Of a DNA stretch of 64,000 nucleotides, positions 17,489 through 25,948 are shown piece by piece. The notes under the pieces were generated by a model that was not told the DNA's origin, did no database searches, and saw only the letters and a program-made list of their open reading frames with translations. The position numbers were made by a program, and so were the translations under genes. Numbering within the stretch: the stretch's first letter is position 1; every line of letters starts with the position of its first letter. Origin of the DNA: Variovorax sp. OV700 (GTDB lineage: Bacteria > Pseudomonadota > Gammaproteobacteria > Burkholderiales > Burkholderiaceae_C); the NCBI RefSeq assembly GCF_900099805.1, contig NZ_FNDR01000015.1:62001-126000 (forward strand), in the 5' to 3' direction.

Positions 17489-18558
17489 CGGTAACGCTCC
17501 GATTTCATGTAGACCTTGGTCTGGTGAATGCTGCTCTTGCGCACCCACGGGAACTCGGCCAGCACCTTGCGGATGCGAACCCAGCGGGCGTTGAGGCCGC
17601 CCGGTTCGAGCAAGACGAAGAAGGTCAGCACGGCGCCGTAGACGAAAAGCTCCAGCCCGAACTGCGCGCCGAGCCTGGCAGGCAGTGCCTCCTTCAGCGA
17701 GGAGATGAACGAGGGCAGGAGGCCGATCAGGATCGCGCCGAGGATCGCCCCCCGAAGGCTTCCCAGTCCGCCGATGAACACCATCAAGACGAGCTGCAGC
17801 GACAGCGCCAGGCCGAACGCTTCCGGCGTGATGTGCTGCATCTGGTGCGCGAGCAATGCACCGGCCAGGCCCGAGCAAGCGGCCGAAAGGCTGAAGGCAA
17901 GCACCTTGGTGCGCGCGACGTCGATGCCCAGGCCCTGCGCGGCGGCCTCGGAGTCGCGGATGCCGATGAAGGCGCGGCCGGTGGCGGAACGCATCAGGTT
18001 GACCAGAAGGAGCAAGACCACCGCCAGCACCACCAGGCAAAGGAAGTAGAAGGCGCGCGGACCGCCGAGGCTGAGCCCGAAGAGGGTTGGGTCCGGAACC
18101 GCCATCCCGCTGTGGCCCCCGGTGACGCTCTTCCACCGGCCGAGGACATGCTCGCAGACGATGGCGAACGCCATGGTGACCATGGCCAGGTGCAGCCCCG
18201 ACACGCGAATGGCCGGCATGCCGACGAGCAGCCCGCCAAGCGCCGCACCCGCGGTGGTGAGGAGCAGCGACACGGGCAGCGGCACACCCTGGGTCAGCAG
18301 GATGGTGTGGATGTACGCGCCGATGCCGACAAACGCGGACTGGCCGAGAGACACCTGCCCGGTGAAGCCCGTGAGCATCATGAGCCCGAGGCTGGCCACG
18401 CACATGATGAGGATGAACGTCGCCTCGCCGATGTGATACGCCGGCAGCACCCAAGGTGCGGCAATCAGGGCCGCCGCGAGCAGGCCATACGCGAGCCGCT
18501 CAGGCTTGCCGCGCAGCAGCCGCCGGCCGTCCTCGAATCCAGTTTCGTAGCGTGCCAT
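17485..18558 (-). CDS. livM: Branched-chain-type ABC transporter permease LivM
   Basis: The 357-residue membrane protein has about eight to ten hydrophobic helices and the LivM signatures GFTGQVSLGQSAFVGIGAY (about 64-82), GIRDSEAAAQGLGID and FIGGLGSLRGAILGA. It forms the translocation channel with LivH. The C-terminus has an extra tail of about 30 residues ending KSSIHQTKVYMKSERYR, beyond the last helix. Its stop overlaps the LivG start, and it begins four bases after LivH ends, consistent with one polycistronic message. Confidence 0.92.
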   Translation of the reverse strand: MARYETGFEDGRRLLRGKPERLAYGLLAAALIAAPWVLPAYHIGEATFILIMCVASLGLMMLTGFTGQVSLGQSAFVGIGAYIHTILLTQGVPLPVSLLLTTAGAALGGLLVGMPAIRVSGLHLAMVTMAFAIVCEHVLGRWKSVTGGHSGMAVPDPTLFGLSLGGPRAFYFLCLVVLAVVLLLLVNLMRSATGRAFIGIRDSEAAAQGLGIDVARTKVLAFSLSAACSGLAGALLAHQMQHITPEAFGLALSLQLVLMVFIGGLGSLRGAILGAILIGLLPSFISSLKEALPARLGAQFGLELFVYGAVLTFFVLLEPGGLNARWVRIRKVLAEFPWVRKSSIHQTKVYMKSERYR

Positions 18559-18562
18559 GGTG

Positions 18563-19435
18563 TCAGACCCTCCGGCCGTGGCTTTCGCCCAGGATCCCGC
18601 GCGGATACAGGATGAGAACCGCGATGAGCACCAGGTAAGGTGCCACGTCCTTGACGCCGTCGGGCAGGTAGACGCCGGCGAACTGTTCGATGAGGCCGAT
18701 GAGAAGGCCGCCGATGATGGCGCCCGGCGCGCTGCCGAAGCCGCCGAGAACCAGCGCTGCCAGTGCCTTGAGCATGACGAACCACAAGCCCAGGTCGACC
18801 AGCGTGATGGGCGCGAGCAACAGCCCGCACAGCGCGGCGATGGCGCCGGAGATTGCCCAGACCAGCGAATTCAGGCGCTTCACACGCACCCCGCAGAGGT
18901 ATGCGGCCAGCTGGTTCTGCGACGTCGCGTGGATCGCAATGCCCAGCGTGGTGCGGCGCAGGAAGTAATACAGGAGCGCCGTCACGCCCATGGCGGCGCC
19001 GACGATCACCAGGTTGAGCTCGGCCACCACGCTGCCGCCGAGCTGCATGGATTGCCCTGTCCACGGCGTGGGATAGCTGCGCGATTGCGGCCCGAAGAAC
19101 ATGCTGACGCCGCCGCGGATCATGAAGCCGATCCCGATGGTGAGCATGACGCCCGAGAACTGGGGGCGGCCAACGATCCTGCGCATGATCTTCGCCTCCA
19201 GCAGAAAGCAAAGCGCGGCCGAGATGCACAGCACGATGACGAAGCTGAGCCAGAAGGGAAGGCCGGCGGCGACGACAAAACCCCAGCCGAGGAATGCGGA
19301 AAGCATCACCACGTCGCCTTGCGCGAAGTTGAGGACTTCGGTCGCCTTGTAGCTGAGTACGAGGCCGAGCGCGACGAGCCCATAGATTGCACCGCTGGAG
19401 ATGCCTTGCACGATCAGCTGGGTCAGTTGCGTCAT
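18563..19435 (-). CDS. livH: Branched-chain-type ABC transporter permease LivH
   Basis: This 290-residue permease has the LivH signatures SGAIYGLVALGLVLSYKATEVLNFAQGD (start) and VLGGFGSAPGAIIGGLLIGL (near the end). It is the first gene of the long minus-strand series. I chose ATG 19435; a GTG one codon earlier is possible and neither has a strong ribosome-binding site (GGATGAT upstream). The promoter at 19488-19517 and a palindrome at 19464-19484 lie just before it, next to a divergent TetR gene. This makes the whole liv/acyl-CoA set a candidate TetR-controlled regulon. Confidence 0.9.
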   Translation of the reverse strand: MTQLTQLIVQGISSGAIYGLVALGLVLSYKATEVLNFAQGDVVMLSAFLGWGFVVAAGLPFWLSFVIVLCISAALCFLLEAKIMRRIVGRPQFSGVMLTIGIGFMIRGGVSMFFGPQSRSYPTPWTGQSMQLGGSVVAELNLVIVGAAMGVTALLYYFLRRTTLGIAIHATSQNQLAAYLCGVRVKRLNSLVWAISGAIAALCGLLLAPITLVDLGLWFVMLKALAALVLGGFGSAPGAIIGGLLIGLIEQFAGVYLPDGVKDVAPYLVLIAVLILYPRGILGESHGRRV

Positions 19436-19463
19436 CACATCATCCGGTCTTGGCTTTAAATAA

Positions 19464-19484
19464 CGATCGTTTGGTAAACGGTGG
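19464..19484. promoter_or_regulatory. Candidate TetR operator upstream of livH (imperfect)
   Basis: CGATCGTTT-N3-AAACGGTGG matches the perfect palindrome at 19586-19606 in the left arm and in seven of nine right-arm bases, with the same three-base spacing. It lies just downstream of the livH -10 element, where bound repressor would block transcription initiation. Confidence 0.6.
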
Positions 19485-19487
19485 TGA

Positions 19488-19517
19488 ACTATAGGTTTGC
19501 AATGAGGCCAGCGTCAA
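19488..19517 (-). promoter_or_regulatory. Sigma-70-type promoter for the liv/acyl-CoA operon
   Basis: On the minus strand TTGACG (19512-19517) and TATAGT (19488-19493) are separated by 18 bases, a good match to the housekeeping consensus. Transcription would begin near 19481, inside the operator, about 45 bases before the livH ATG. Confidence 0.6.
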
Positions 19518-19585
19518 CACGCTGGAGCGGGTTTGCAGCAGGGGGAAACCCTCGGCAATGGGGTCAATTCGCACTTATGAAAGTA

Positions 19586-19606
19586 CGATCGTTTATCAAA
19601 CGATCG
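19586..19606. promoter_or_regulatory. Candidate TetR operator upstream of tetR (perfect palindrome)
   Basis: CGATCGTTT-N3-AAACGATCG is a perfect nine-base inverted repeat 47 bases before the TetR start codon. A TATGAT -10-like element follows at 19613-19618. It is probably an autoregulatory site and defines the motif also found upstream of livH. Confidence 0.65.
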
Positions 19607-19652
19607 AAATGCTATGATCGGCGCACTACACGTTCTTTCTGAGGGCCCATTC

Positions 19653-20243
19653 ATGCGCTATCCGACAACCCACAAAGAGGAAACCCGCAAGAAGCTGCTC
19701 GCGAATGCCCGTGCCATCGCCAAGAAGGGCGGCTTCGGAACCACCGGGGTCGATGAATTGATGGCGAGCATCGGCCTGACCGGGGGCGCTTTCTATGGAC
19801 ATTTCCCGTCCAAGGAAGCGCTGTTCGCCGAGCTCCTGGAGCACGAAATCTCGAACAGCACCGACATGCTGGCCGGAGACCGCGACTCGCCGCCCGACCA
19901 CGTCGCCAAGCGGCTGCGCAGCTACCTGAGCTCGTACCACGCGCTGCACCCGGAAACCGGATGCGTCCTGCCTGCGCTGGGGCCGGAGATCGCGAGGGCG
20001 GGACCCGAAGTGCGTGCGGCGGTCGAGGAGGGCTTGAAGCGCCTGCAGAAAAGCTGGAGCTCGCGCATCGGCGACCCTGATGCGGCATGGGCGCTGATTG
20101 CCCAGTGCGTCGGCGCACTGGTTCTGTCTCGGGCGGTCGAGTCGGAGCGCACCCGCAAGGAAATTTTGGCCTCCAGCCGCCGCTTCATCGACCAGACGCA
20201 TGCGCTGGACGAGGCCCCTGCGAAGCCATCCAAGGCATCCTGA
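19653..20243 (+). CDS. TetR/AcrR-family regulator, divergent from the liv operon
   Basis: The 196-residue repressor has an N-terminal helix-turn-helix (about 12-55; GGFGTTGVDELMASIGLTGGAFYGHF) and a ligand-binding helical domain with a conserved HPETGCVLPALGPEI segment (about 92-106). That segment is seen in AcrR-type proteins near lipid genes. ATG 19653 has GAGGG 7 bases upstream and is preferred to ATG 19614, which overlaps the -10-like element. Its position opposite livH and the two shared palindromes make it the probable repressor of the transport and acyl-CoA genes, perhaps released by an acyl-CoA. Confidence 0.87.
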   Translation: MRYPTTHKEETRKKLLANARAIAKKGGFGTTGVDELMASIGLTGGAFYGHFPSKEALFAELLEHEISNSTDMLAGDRDSPPDHVAKRLRSYLSSYHALHPETGCVLPALGPEIARAGPEVRAAVEEGLKRLQKSWSSRIGDPDAAWALIAQCVGALVLSRAVESERTRKEILASSRRFIDQTHALDEAPAKPSKAS

Positions 20244-20255
20244 CCGCCGAAGCCG

Positions 20256-20768
20256 ATGTTGTCTCGGCGCGCCACTCCTGCACCTGCGCTGATGCAATCG
20301 CACTCTGCACCGCAGGTACACGCGGTTGCTGCCGCTAGCCTTCAGCGGTCAGTCTGCACCGACACCAAGGCGCATCAGCTCGCTCGTCTGGTCAGGCAGC
20401 ACTATGACGCGGAACTAGGCAAGGTGGGTCTCAGAATCACGCAGTACCGGCTGTTGATGGAGGTTCTGGCGCATGGGCCCGTGCGTCCCTGTGACTTGGC
20501 CGAGACAATGTCGCTCTCTCCATCGACGCTGACGCGCACTCTCAGGCCTCTCATCTCGGCAGGCTGGGTGGATCTTGGACCGGGCGCCAACGGACGCACC
20601 CGCAGCGTGTGCATCACGACTGCCGGCCGCAGGAAGTGTGCCGAGGGCCTGCCTCGCTGGCACGGTGCGCAGGCCAGGGTGCATCAGTTGATCGGCAGCC
20701 AAAATGTCGGCGCATTGCATGCACTCATTGGGGAATGCTTGATAAGCATGTCTGCAGCGGACAGATGA
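20256..20768 (+). CDS. MarR-family transcriptional regulator
   Basis: The 170-residue protein contains a MarR winged-helix domain. LGKVGLRITQYRLLMEVLAHGP leads into the recognition region CDLAETMSLSPSTLTRTLRPLISAGWVDL and a wing with GANGRTRSVCITTAGRR. Cysteines at the start of the domain (RSVCTDTK) and in the wing (SVCITT) could sense oxidants, but this is only a possibility. It lies 12 bases after tetR and 66 bases before a carboxylesterase, its most likely target. The start is uncertain: ATG 20256 or ATG 20292, neither with a clear ribosome-binding site. Confidence 0.8.
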   Translation: MLSRRATPAPALMQSHSAPQVHAVAAASLQRSVCTDTKAHQLARLVRQHYDAELGKVGLRITQYRLLMEVLAHGPVRPCDLAETMSLSPSTLTRTLRPLISAGWVDLGPGANGRTRSVCITTAGRRKCAEGLPRWHGAQARVHQLIGSQNVGALHALIGECLISMSAADR

Positions 20769-20834
20769 CCAAGTGCCTTGGTCTTCGCCGCGGAGCGCCT
20801 TTGGGCCAAGGATTCCACACCGACGGAGCCCACC

Positions 20835-22469
20835 ATGAACCATCGTTCATTCTCGCTAGCCCTCTGGATTGCCGTGAGCGCCGTGGCCCTTGCACAGGTT
20901 GGCTGCGCCTACAAGGCCGGGGACGCAGTCGATGCGGGCCGCTCGACCGCCATAACCGTAGGGACCGAGAACGGCAGCATCAAAGGCCTTGCGAAAGGAG
21001 ACGCAGAGGTGTTCCTCGGGCTGCCTTTCGCCGCGCCGCCAATGGGCAGCCTGCGTTGGGCGCCCCCCGAGAGAGCCGCGTCCTGGCAGGGCGTACGAGA
21101 CGGGACGGTCGCGGGACCCAGTTGCCCGCAGATGGGTGGTTCCCCCGTCATCGGTCGAACCGAGAACGAGGACTGCCTCTATCTCAACGTCTATCGTCCC
21201 TCAGGCACTGCGTCGGGCGCATCGCTCCCCGTACTTGTGTATGTTCACGGCGGGGCCAATACGGTCGGCGGCGCAGTCCAGATCGACGGCGCTCGCATGG
21301 CGGCGGAAAACCGGGTTGTGGTCGTTGCCGTCAATCACCGCCTCGGCGCACTCGGTTTCTTGAATCATCCCGCGCTCGCCCAGCAGGCCAAGGATCGCCT
21401 GGCGGGCAACTATGCATTGCTCGACATCAAAGCAGCGCTGGAATGGGTTCAGCGCAACAGCGGTGCATTCGGCGGCAATCCCAACAAGGTGACGTTGGGA
21501 GGAACCTCGTCGGGGGGAACCAACGTTTGCGCGCTCCTTGTCAACGCTGGTACCGCTGGGCTTATTCATGCGGCGATTATTTCCAGTGATGATTGTTTGC
21601 GGGACGTCGACACGGTCGCGCAATCGGAGGCGCGCGCGGCCGCCTTTGCAGCCAAGCTTGGATGCGCGGATCCGGTGGGTGTTGCGACCTGCCTGCGCTC
21701 CAAGAGCGCCGGCGAGTTGGTGACTGCGGGCGGCGCCTGGAATCCACATGTCGATCCCAAAGGCTTCCACCGCAAGCCTGCGATCGACGCGATCGCGGCA
21801 GGCGAATGGAGGCCGGTGCCCGTATTGATGGGCAGCATGCGCGAAGAAGGGCGCGGGTCCGGCGTGGCTTTCGCCAACTTCACGGCCCAGGCATACGCAG
21901 CCTGGGTCTCCCGTCTCGTCGGGGTCGACCGAGCGCCAGCGCTGCTGGCAGCCTATCCTGCGGACAAATACGCGGGCCCGTACGCGCTGCCCTACGTCAT
22001 CGGCGACTTCATTACCGACAGCGGAATGCGCGGCCTCGGCGGTTGCACCAACCTGGCGCTGGCGAGATCTTTCGCGCGGCAAACGCCCACCTACTATTAC
22101 CAGTTCGAGGATCCAAAACCACCGGCGCCCTCGACGCCGCCCGGCTACGAGTTTCGCGCGTCACATGGTCTCGATACCCCGTTCACGTGGCCCGATTCGC
22201 CGCACATGGCGCAGTCTTCTTCACGGTTCACCGAAGCGCAGTGGCAGTTGTCGAAGGAGATGACCCGCTACTGGGCCGCTTTCGCCAAGAACTTCAACCC
22301 GGAGGTTCCCGGCCAGGCGGCTTGGCCTCGACTGATCGCGGACGGATCGTTGATGTCGCTGCGCCCGGGCGGACGGAGCCAAGCCTCGCCTGTCGCACAG
22401 TTTTCAGAGCTCCACAAGTGTGCACTGTGGGAAAAGATGCCCTGGGTGCTCGATCGCGGCGAACGCTGA
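20835..22469 (+). CDS. Type B carboxylesterase, exported (possibly lipoprotein)
   Basis: This 544-residue alpha/beta-hydrolase of the cholinesterase/carboxylesterase family has an N-terminal signal segment with Cys24 in an imperfect lipobox (AQVGC). It has the family EDCLYLNVYRP motif, an oxyanion-hole HGG at about 138-140 and nucleophile S225 in GGTSSGG, where GESAGG is usual. A His in FRASHGLD (about 445) would complete the triad. It would hydrolyse carboxylic esters at the cell envelope. ATG 20835 has GGAG 7 bases upstream. The preceding MarR gene may regulate it. Confidence 0.87.
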   Translation: MNHRSFSLALWIAVSAVALAQVGCAYKAGDAVDAGRSTAITVGTENGSIKGLAKGDAEVFLGLPFAAPPMGSLRWAPPERAASWQGVRDGTVAGPSCPQMGGSPVIGRTENEDCLYLNVYRPSGTASGASLPVLVYVHGGANTVGGAVQIDGARMAAENRVVVVAVNHRLGALGFLNHPALAQQAKDRLAGNYALLDIKAALEWVQRNSGAFGGNPNKVTLGGTSSGGTNVCALLVNAGTAGLIHAAIISSDDCLRDVDTVAQSEARAAAFAAKLGCADPVGVATCLRSKSAGELVTAGGAWNPHVDPKGFHRKPAIDAIAAGEWRPVPVLMGSMREEGRGSGVAFANFTAQAYAAWVSRLVGVDRAPALLAAYPADKYAGPYALPYVIGDFITDSGMRGLGGCTNLALARSFARQTPTYYYQFEDPKPPAPSTPPGYEFRASHGLDTPFTWPDSPHMAQSSSRFTEAQWQLSKEMTRYWAAFAKNFNPEVPGQAAWPRLIADGSLMSLRPGGRSQASPVAQFSELHKCALWEKMPWVLDRGER

Positions 22470-22560
22470 TCTGCTGCGATGCGGAACGGAGAAGACTTGC
22501 GCCCGAGCGATTTGCAGGTGGCGTAGGCGGTTGCGCCGCTTCGCCGAATCGAACGGGATC

Positions 22561-24024
22561 TCAATGCGACATGATTGCTGCCGCTCTGATGGGCTCAGCC
22601 TGCCACCCGCCGCCCAGCGCCTTGAACGCACTGACTGCCGCGCGCGCCGATTCCGTTTGCGCTTGCGCTCTTGCATCGGCCACGCGCAGCATGCTCTCGT
22701 CCGCCTGCAAGACTTCGATCAGGCTGACGACGCCTCGCTGATAGGCCGCGAACGATGCCCCTCGTGCACGGCCCAGCGATGCCTCCCCCTGTGCGAGCAG
22801 GCCGGCCTGTTCCTCGCGCTTGACCAGGGCGGAGAAGGCGTTCTCCACGTCTTCGGTCGCACGCAGCGCGGCGAGCCGGTAAGCCGCGAGCAACTCCGCG
22901 TCCTGGCCCTTGGCGAGTTCGATCTGCGCATCGATGCGCCCGAAGTCGAACAGCCGCCAGCGCAGCCCGAGCAGGGCCGCGGCCTGGCTCGCGCCCCCGG
23001 TGAACAGGTTGCCGCTGGCCACCGACGTGGCGCTGCCGAGGGTCGCCCCCAGGGACAGCTTCGGGTAGTACTCGGCCATGGCCACGCCGATGCGGGCGTT
23101 CGATGCGGCAAGGCGCCGCTCGGCGGCAATCAGGTCGGGCCGACGCCGCAGCAATTCGGCGGGCGATCCGGCGGCGCCGATGCGCGGTGCGACGGGAATG
23201 GCCGCTGTCGTCGCCAGTTCGTCGCGGTGCGTGCCCGGCGCCGCACCCAGCATCACGTCGAGCGCATTCATGGCCGCGGCCTCGCCCGCCTCGAGCGCCG
23301 GCACGGACGCACGAACCTGCGCCAGCGTGCCCTCGGCCTGGTGCAGCTGGAGCTCGGTGGCCAGCCCCTTGCCGTAGAGCAGGCCGATCTTCGCGAGCAG
23401 GTCCTGCTGCGTGCCGACTTGCCGGCGTGCAATGTCGAGGCGGGTTTGCAGGCCGCGCAGGGTGATGTAGATGTCGGCGGTCTGCGCGGCCACGGCCAGA
23501 CGCGTGGCGGCCGCGCCGGCCTCCGATGCCTGGTAGTCGGCCAGCGCAGCCTCGCGTCCCCGGCGCAGGCCGCCGAAGATGTCCAGCTCCCAGCTGGCGC
23601 CGAGGTTCGCTTCGTAAGCGTTGCCGTAGCGATCGAAACCTGGCTGCGCGTTCAGGACCTGGCCCAGCGGCGTCTCCACCGACTGGTAGGCCCTGGCGGC
23701 TTGTCCGCTGAGATTGCCCGAAGGCAGCAGCGCTGCATTCGCCGCACCGAGCCCGGCCCGGGCCTGCGCCACGCGGGCGGATGCCTGCGCAAGATCGAGA
23801 TTCTGTTTCAGCGCGTGGTCGACATAGCGGGCCAGTTGCGCATCGCCGAACCCGGTCCACCACGCCACCAGCTCGGCGTTGGCGGTGGCCGATCGCCGGT
23901 CGAGCGCTGCCTCGCCAATGAATCGGTCGGGCAAGGTCGGGGCTGGCCGGACATAGTCAGGCCCGACAGCACAGCCTGCGAGCAGGCTGAACAGCAGGGG
24001 CAGGGCAAAGGTGCGTTGGGACAT
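22561..24024 (-). CDS. RND efflux outer-membrane factor (NodT/OprM family lipoprotein)
   Basis: The 487-residue protein has a lipoprotein signal (LLAGC, Cys18). It starts with CAVGPDYVRPAPTLPDRF and carries two outer-membrane efflux-protein repeats with motifs ELDIFGGLRRGREAALADYQ and LGLRWRLFDFGRIDAQI. It would form the trimeric outer-membrane channel of the RND pump encoded opposite it at 24833-29022. It is transcribed divergently from the tetR gene, sharing a 106-base promoter region with a 24-base palindrome. The 91-base gap to the convergent esterase shows no clear terminator. Confidence 0.92.
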   Translation of the reverse strand: MSQRTFALPLLFSLLAGCAVGPDYVRPAPTLPDRFIGEAALDRRSATANAELVAWWTGFGDAQLARYVDHALKQNLDLAQASARVAQARAGLGAANAALLPSGNLSGQAARAYQSVETPLGQVLNAQPGFDRYGNAYEANLGASWELDIFGGLRRGREAALADYQASEAGAAATRLAVAAQTADIYITLRGLQTRLDIARRQVGTQQDLLAKIGLLYGKGLATELQLHQAEGTLAQVRASVPALEAGEAAAMNALDVMLGAAPGTHRDELATTAAIPVAPRIGAAGSPAELLRRRPDLIAAERRLAASNARIGVAMAEYYPKLSLGATLGSATSVASGNLFTGGASQAAALLGLRWRLFDFGRIDAQIELAKGQDAELLAAYRLAALRATEDVENAFSALVKREEQAGLLAQGEASLGRARGASFAAYQRGVVSLIEVLQADESMLRVADARAQAQTESARAAVSAFKALGGGWQAEPIRAAAIMSH

Positions 24025-24068
24025 GGCTTTGTTCCGTGACGAGCGGCAGAAATGGTGGAAAGAAGTGA

Positions 24069-24092
24069 GTGACTATAATTCAATTTGGTCAC
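24069..24092. promoter_or_regulatory. Candidate TetR operator overlapping divergent promoters (RND locus)
   Basis: GTGAC-N14-GTCAC is a 24-base palindrome. It encloses a perfect plus-strand TATAAT (24074-24079) for tetR and a minus-strand TATAGT for the outer-membrane factor gene. Its length and arms match the site at 24764-24787, supporting one shared regulator. Confidence 0.6.
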
Positions 24093-24130
24093 TTGTTGTC
24101 GATTGTTTGTCCGGGCGGTAAGCTCTCGGC

Positions 24131-24748
24131 ATGAACAACGCAACTTCTTCTCCGCCGGTTGCGCGGGGACCGGCCGATCACGACGTGCGCGCGCAGATCG
24201 TCGTGGCGGCCACCGAGCATTTCAGCCAGTACGGGTACGAGAAGACCACGGTTTCCGACCTTGCCAAGGCCATCGGCTTCTCCAAGGCCTACATCTACAA
24301 GTTCTTCGAGTCCAAGCAGGCGATCGGCGAAATGATCTGCTCGAACTGCCTGCGCGAGATTGAGGCGGACATTCGCGCGGCGGTCGACGCGGCCGACCAC
24401 CCGCCGGAAAAGCTGCGGCGCATGTTCAAGGCCATCGTGGATTCGGGCCTTCGACTGTTCTTCCAGGACCGCAAGCTCTACGAGATTGCCATCTCGGCGG
24501 CCAGCGAGCGCTGGCCGTCGGCCATCGCCCATGAACAGTGCATCCGGCATCTGATCGTCGAGCTTCTGAAGCTGGGGCGGGAGTCCGGCGACTTCGAACG
24601 CAAGACACCGATCGACGAGACCGCGGCGGCCATCTATCTGGTCGTTTATCCCTACGTCAACCCCGTGATCCTGCAGCTCAGCTCCGATCACACGGAGCAG
24701 GCGCCGGCGCAACTGTCGGGTCTGGTGCTGCGCAGCCTGTCGCCATAG
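24131..24748 (+). CDS. TetR-family regulator of the RND efflux locus
   Basis: The 205-residue protein has a helix-turn-helix at about 35-70 (YGYEKTTVSDLAKAIGFSKAYIYKFFESK) followed by a C-terminal ligand-binding domain rich in helices, with a TetR_C-type SAASERWPSAIAHE segment. It is flanked by two equal palindromes and lies between the divergent outer-membrane factor and the fusion-protein gene, the usual layout for a local efflux repressor. The inducer is unknown. Confidence 0.9.
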   Translation: MNNATSSPPVARGPADHDVRAQIVVAATEHFSQYGYEKTTVSDLAKAIGFSKAYIYKFFESKQAIGEMICSNCLREIEADIRAAVDAADHPPEKLRRMFKAIVDSGLRLFFQDRKLYEIAISAASERWPSAIAHEQCIRHLIVELLKLGRESGDFERKTPIDETAAAIYLVVYPYVNPVILQLSSDHTEQAPAQLSGLVLRSLSP

Positions 24749-24763
24749 ACGAATAATTTTGTT

Positions 24764-24787
24764 GTGACTATTGACTAAATTAGTCAC
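24764..24787. promoter_or_regulatory. Candidate TetR operator upstream of the fusion-protein gene
   Basis: GTGACTA-N10-TAGTCAC is a perfect seven-base inverted repeat of 24 bases total, 46 bases before the fusion-protein ATG. It matches the 24069-24092 site in length and in the GTGAC/GTCAC ends, so the pump genes probably have their own TetR-controlled promoter. Confidence 0.6.
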
Positions 24788-24832
24788 TGTTATCAAAATC
24801 GGGGTCCTGATCGATTCGTCAATGGGCCCCTC

Positions 24833-25948
24833 ATGCACTCGCGCCGCTTCCTTACATCCGCCTTCGTCTGCGCCTTGCCGTTTGCGCTGGTCGCGTGCGA
24901 CGACAAGACCCCATCCGATCCGCGCACCCAGACGCCGCTGGTGCGCGCCGCCACGGTCCAGACCGCTGTGTCCGCATCGCGCTCGTTCACGGGCACCGTG
25001 GCCGCTCGGGTTCAAAGCGACCTGGGCTTCCGCGTCTCCGGAAAGGTGCTGGAGCGCTTTGTCGACGCAGGCCAGACGGTCAAGCGCGGGCAGCTGCTCA
25101 TGCGCATCGACCCGGTCGATCTGAGGTTGGCGGCGCGCGCGCAGCAGGAGGCGGTCAGCGCTGCGCGTGCGCGTGCGAAGCAGGCCGGCGACGAGGAAGC
25201 GCGCTACCGTGATCTGCGCGGCACCGGCGCCATTTCAGCCTCGGCGTACGACCAGGCCAAGGCGGCGGCGGATGCCGCCCAGGCCCAGCTCGGTGCGGCG
25301 CAAGCGCAGGCCGAGGTCGCGCGCAATTCGAATCGCTATTCGGAACTCACGGCCGATGCGGACGGCACTGTTCTTGAGACGCTGGCCGAGCCTGGCCAGG
25401 TCGTCAATGCCGGGCAGCCGGTGATCCGTGTGGCGCAGGCCGGGCGCCGGGAGGCCGTGGTGCAGTTGCCCGAAACCCTGCGTCCGGTCGTCGGCTCTGG
25501 CGGACAGGCCACGCTGTTCGGCAAGGAAGGTGTTGCCGTGCCCGTCAAGCTCAGGCAACTCTCTGATGCGGCCGACAAGCTCACGCGCACTTTCGAGGCG
25601 CGCTACGTGCTTGATGGCGAGCTCGCCAACGCGCCCTTGGGCGCCACGGTCACGGTCTATGTCGCCGATGGCAAGCCAGTCCAGGCAGGTGGCGTCCAAG
25701 TGCCCATCGGCGCCTTGTTCGATACAGGCAAGTCGACGGGCGTCTGGGTCATCGGCGGCGATCCGTCGACGGTGCGCTGGCAACCGGTGGCCGTCGAGCG
25801 TCTGGACGGAGAGCGTGCCCTGGTGGCCGGCCAACTCAAGCAGGGGGACCAGGTTGTCTCGCTCGGCGCGCACCTGCTGCGCGAAGGCGAGAAGGTGCGT
25901 GTCGCTGCCTCGGCCGCGACGCCCGCGGCTGGCGGAGCCCGCCCATGA
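24833..25948 (+). CDS. RND efflux periplasmic adaptor (membrane fusion protein)
   Basis: The 371-residue adaptor has a lipoprotein signal ending LVAC (Cys22). A barrel-sandwich motif (LGFRVSGKVLERFVDAGQTVKRGQLLMRID) follows, then a long Ala-rich coiled-coil hairpin (about 95-165), a second lipoyl half and a beta-barrel domain. It would bridge the inner-membrane pump and the outer-membrane factor. Its TGA overlaps the pump ATG (ATGA), coupling their translation. The ribosome-binding site is weak. Confidence 0.92.
   Translation: MHSRRFLTSAFVCALPFALVACDDKTPSDPRTQTPLVRAATVQTAVSASRSFTGTVAARVQSDLGFRVSGKVLERFVDAGQTVKRGQLLMRIDPVDLRLAARAQQEAVSAARARAKQAGDEEARYRDLRGTGAISASAYDQAKAAADAAQAQLGAAQAQAEVARNSNRYSELTADADGTVLETLAEPGQVVNAGQPVIRVAQAGRREAVVQLPETLRPVVGSGGQATLFGKEGVAVPVKLRQLSDAADKLTRTFEARYVLDGELANAPLGATVTVYVADGKPVQAGGVQVPIGALFDTGKSTGVWVIGGDPSTVRWQPVAVERLDGERALVAGQLKQGDQVVSLGAHLLREGEKVRVAASAATPAAGGARP

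Noticed and set aside
16640..18454. A single 604-residue protein covering LivG and part of LivM
   Set aside because: The upstream half is the LivM gene in another frame; the LivG ATG at 17488 overlaps LivM's stop, so this is frame openness, not fusion. The same applies to 35970-37781, 39104-41179, 56150-58897, 57406-59514 and 59701-61155.
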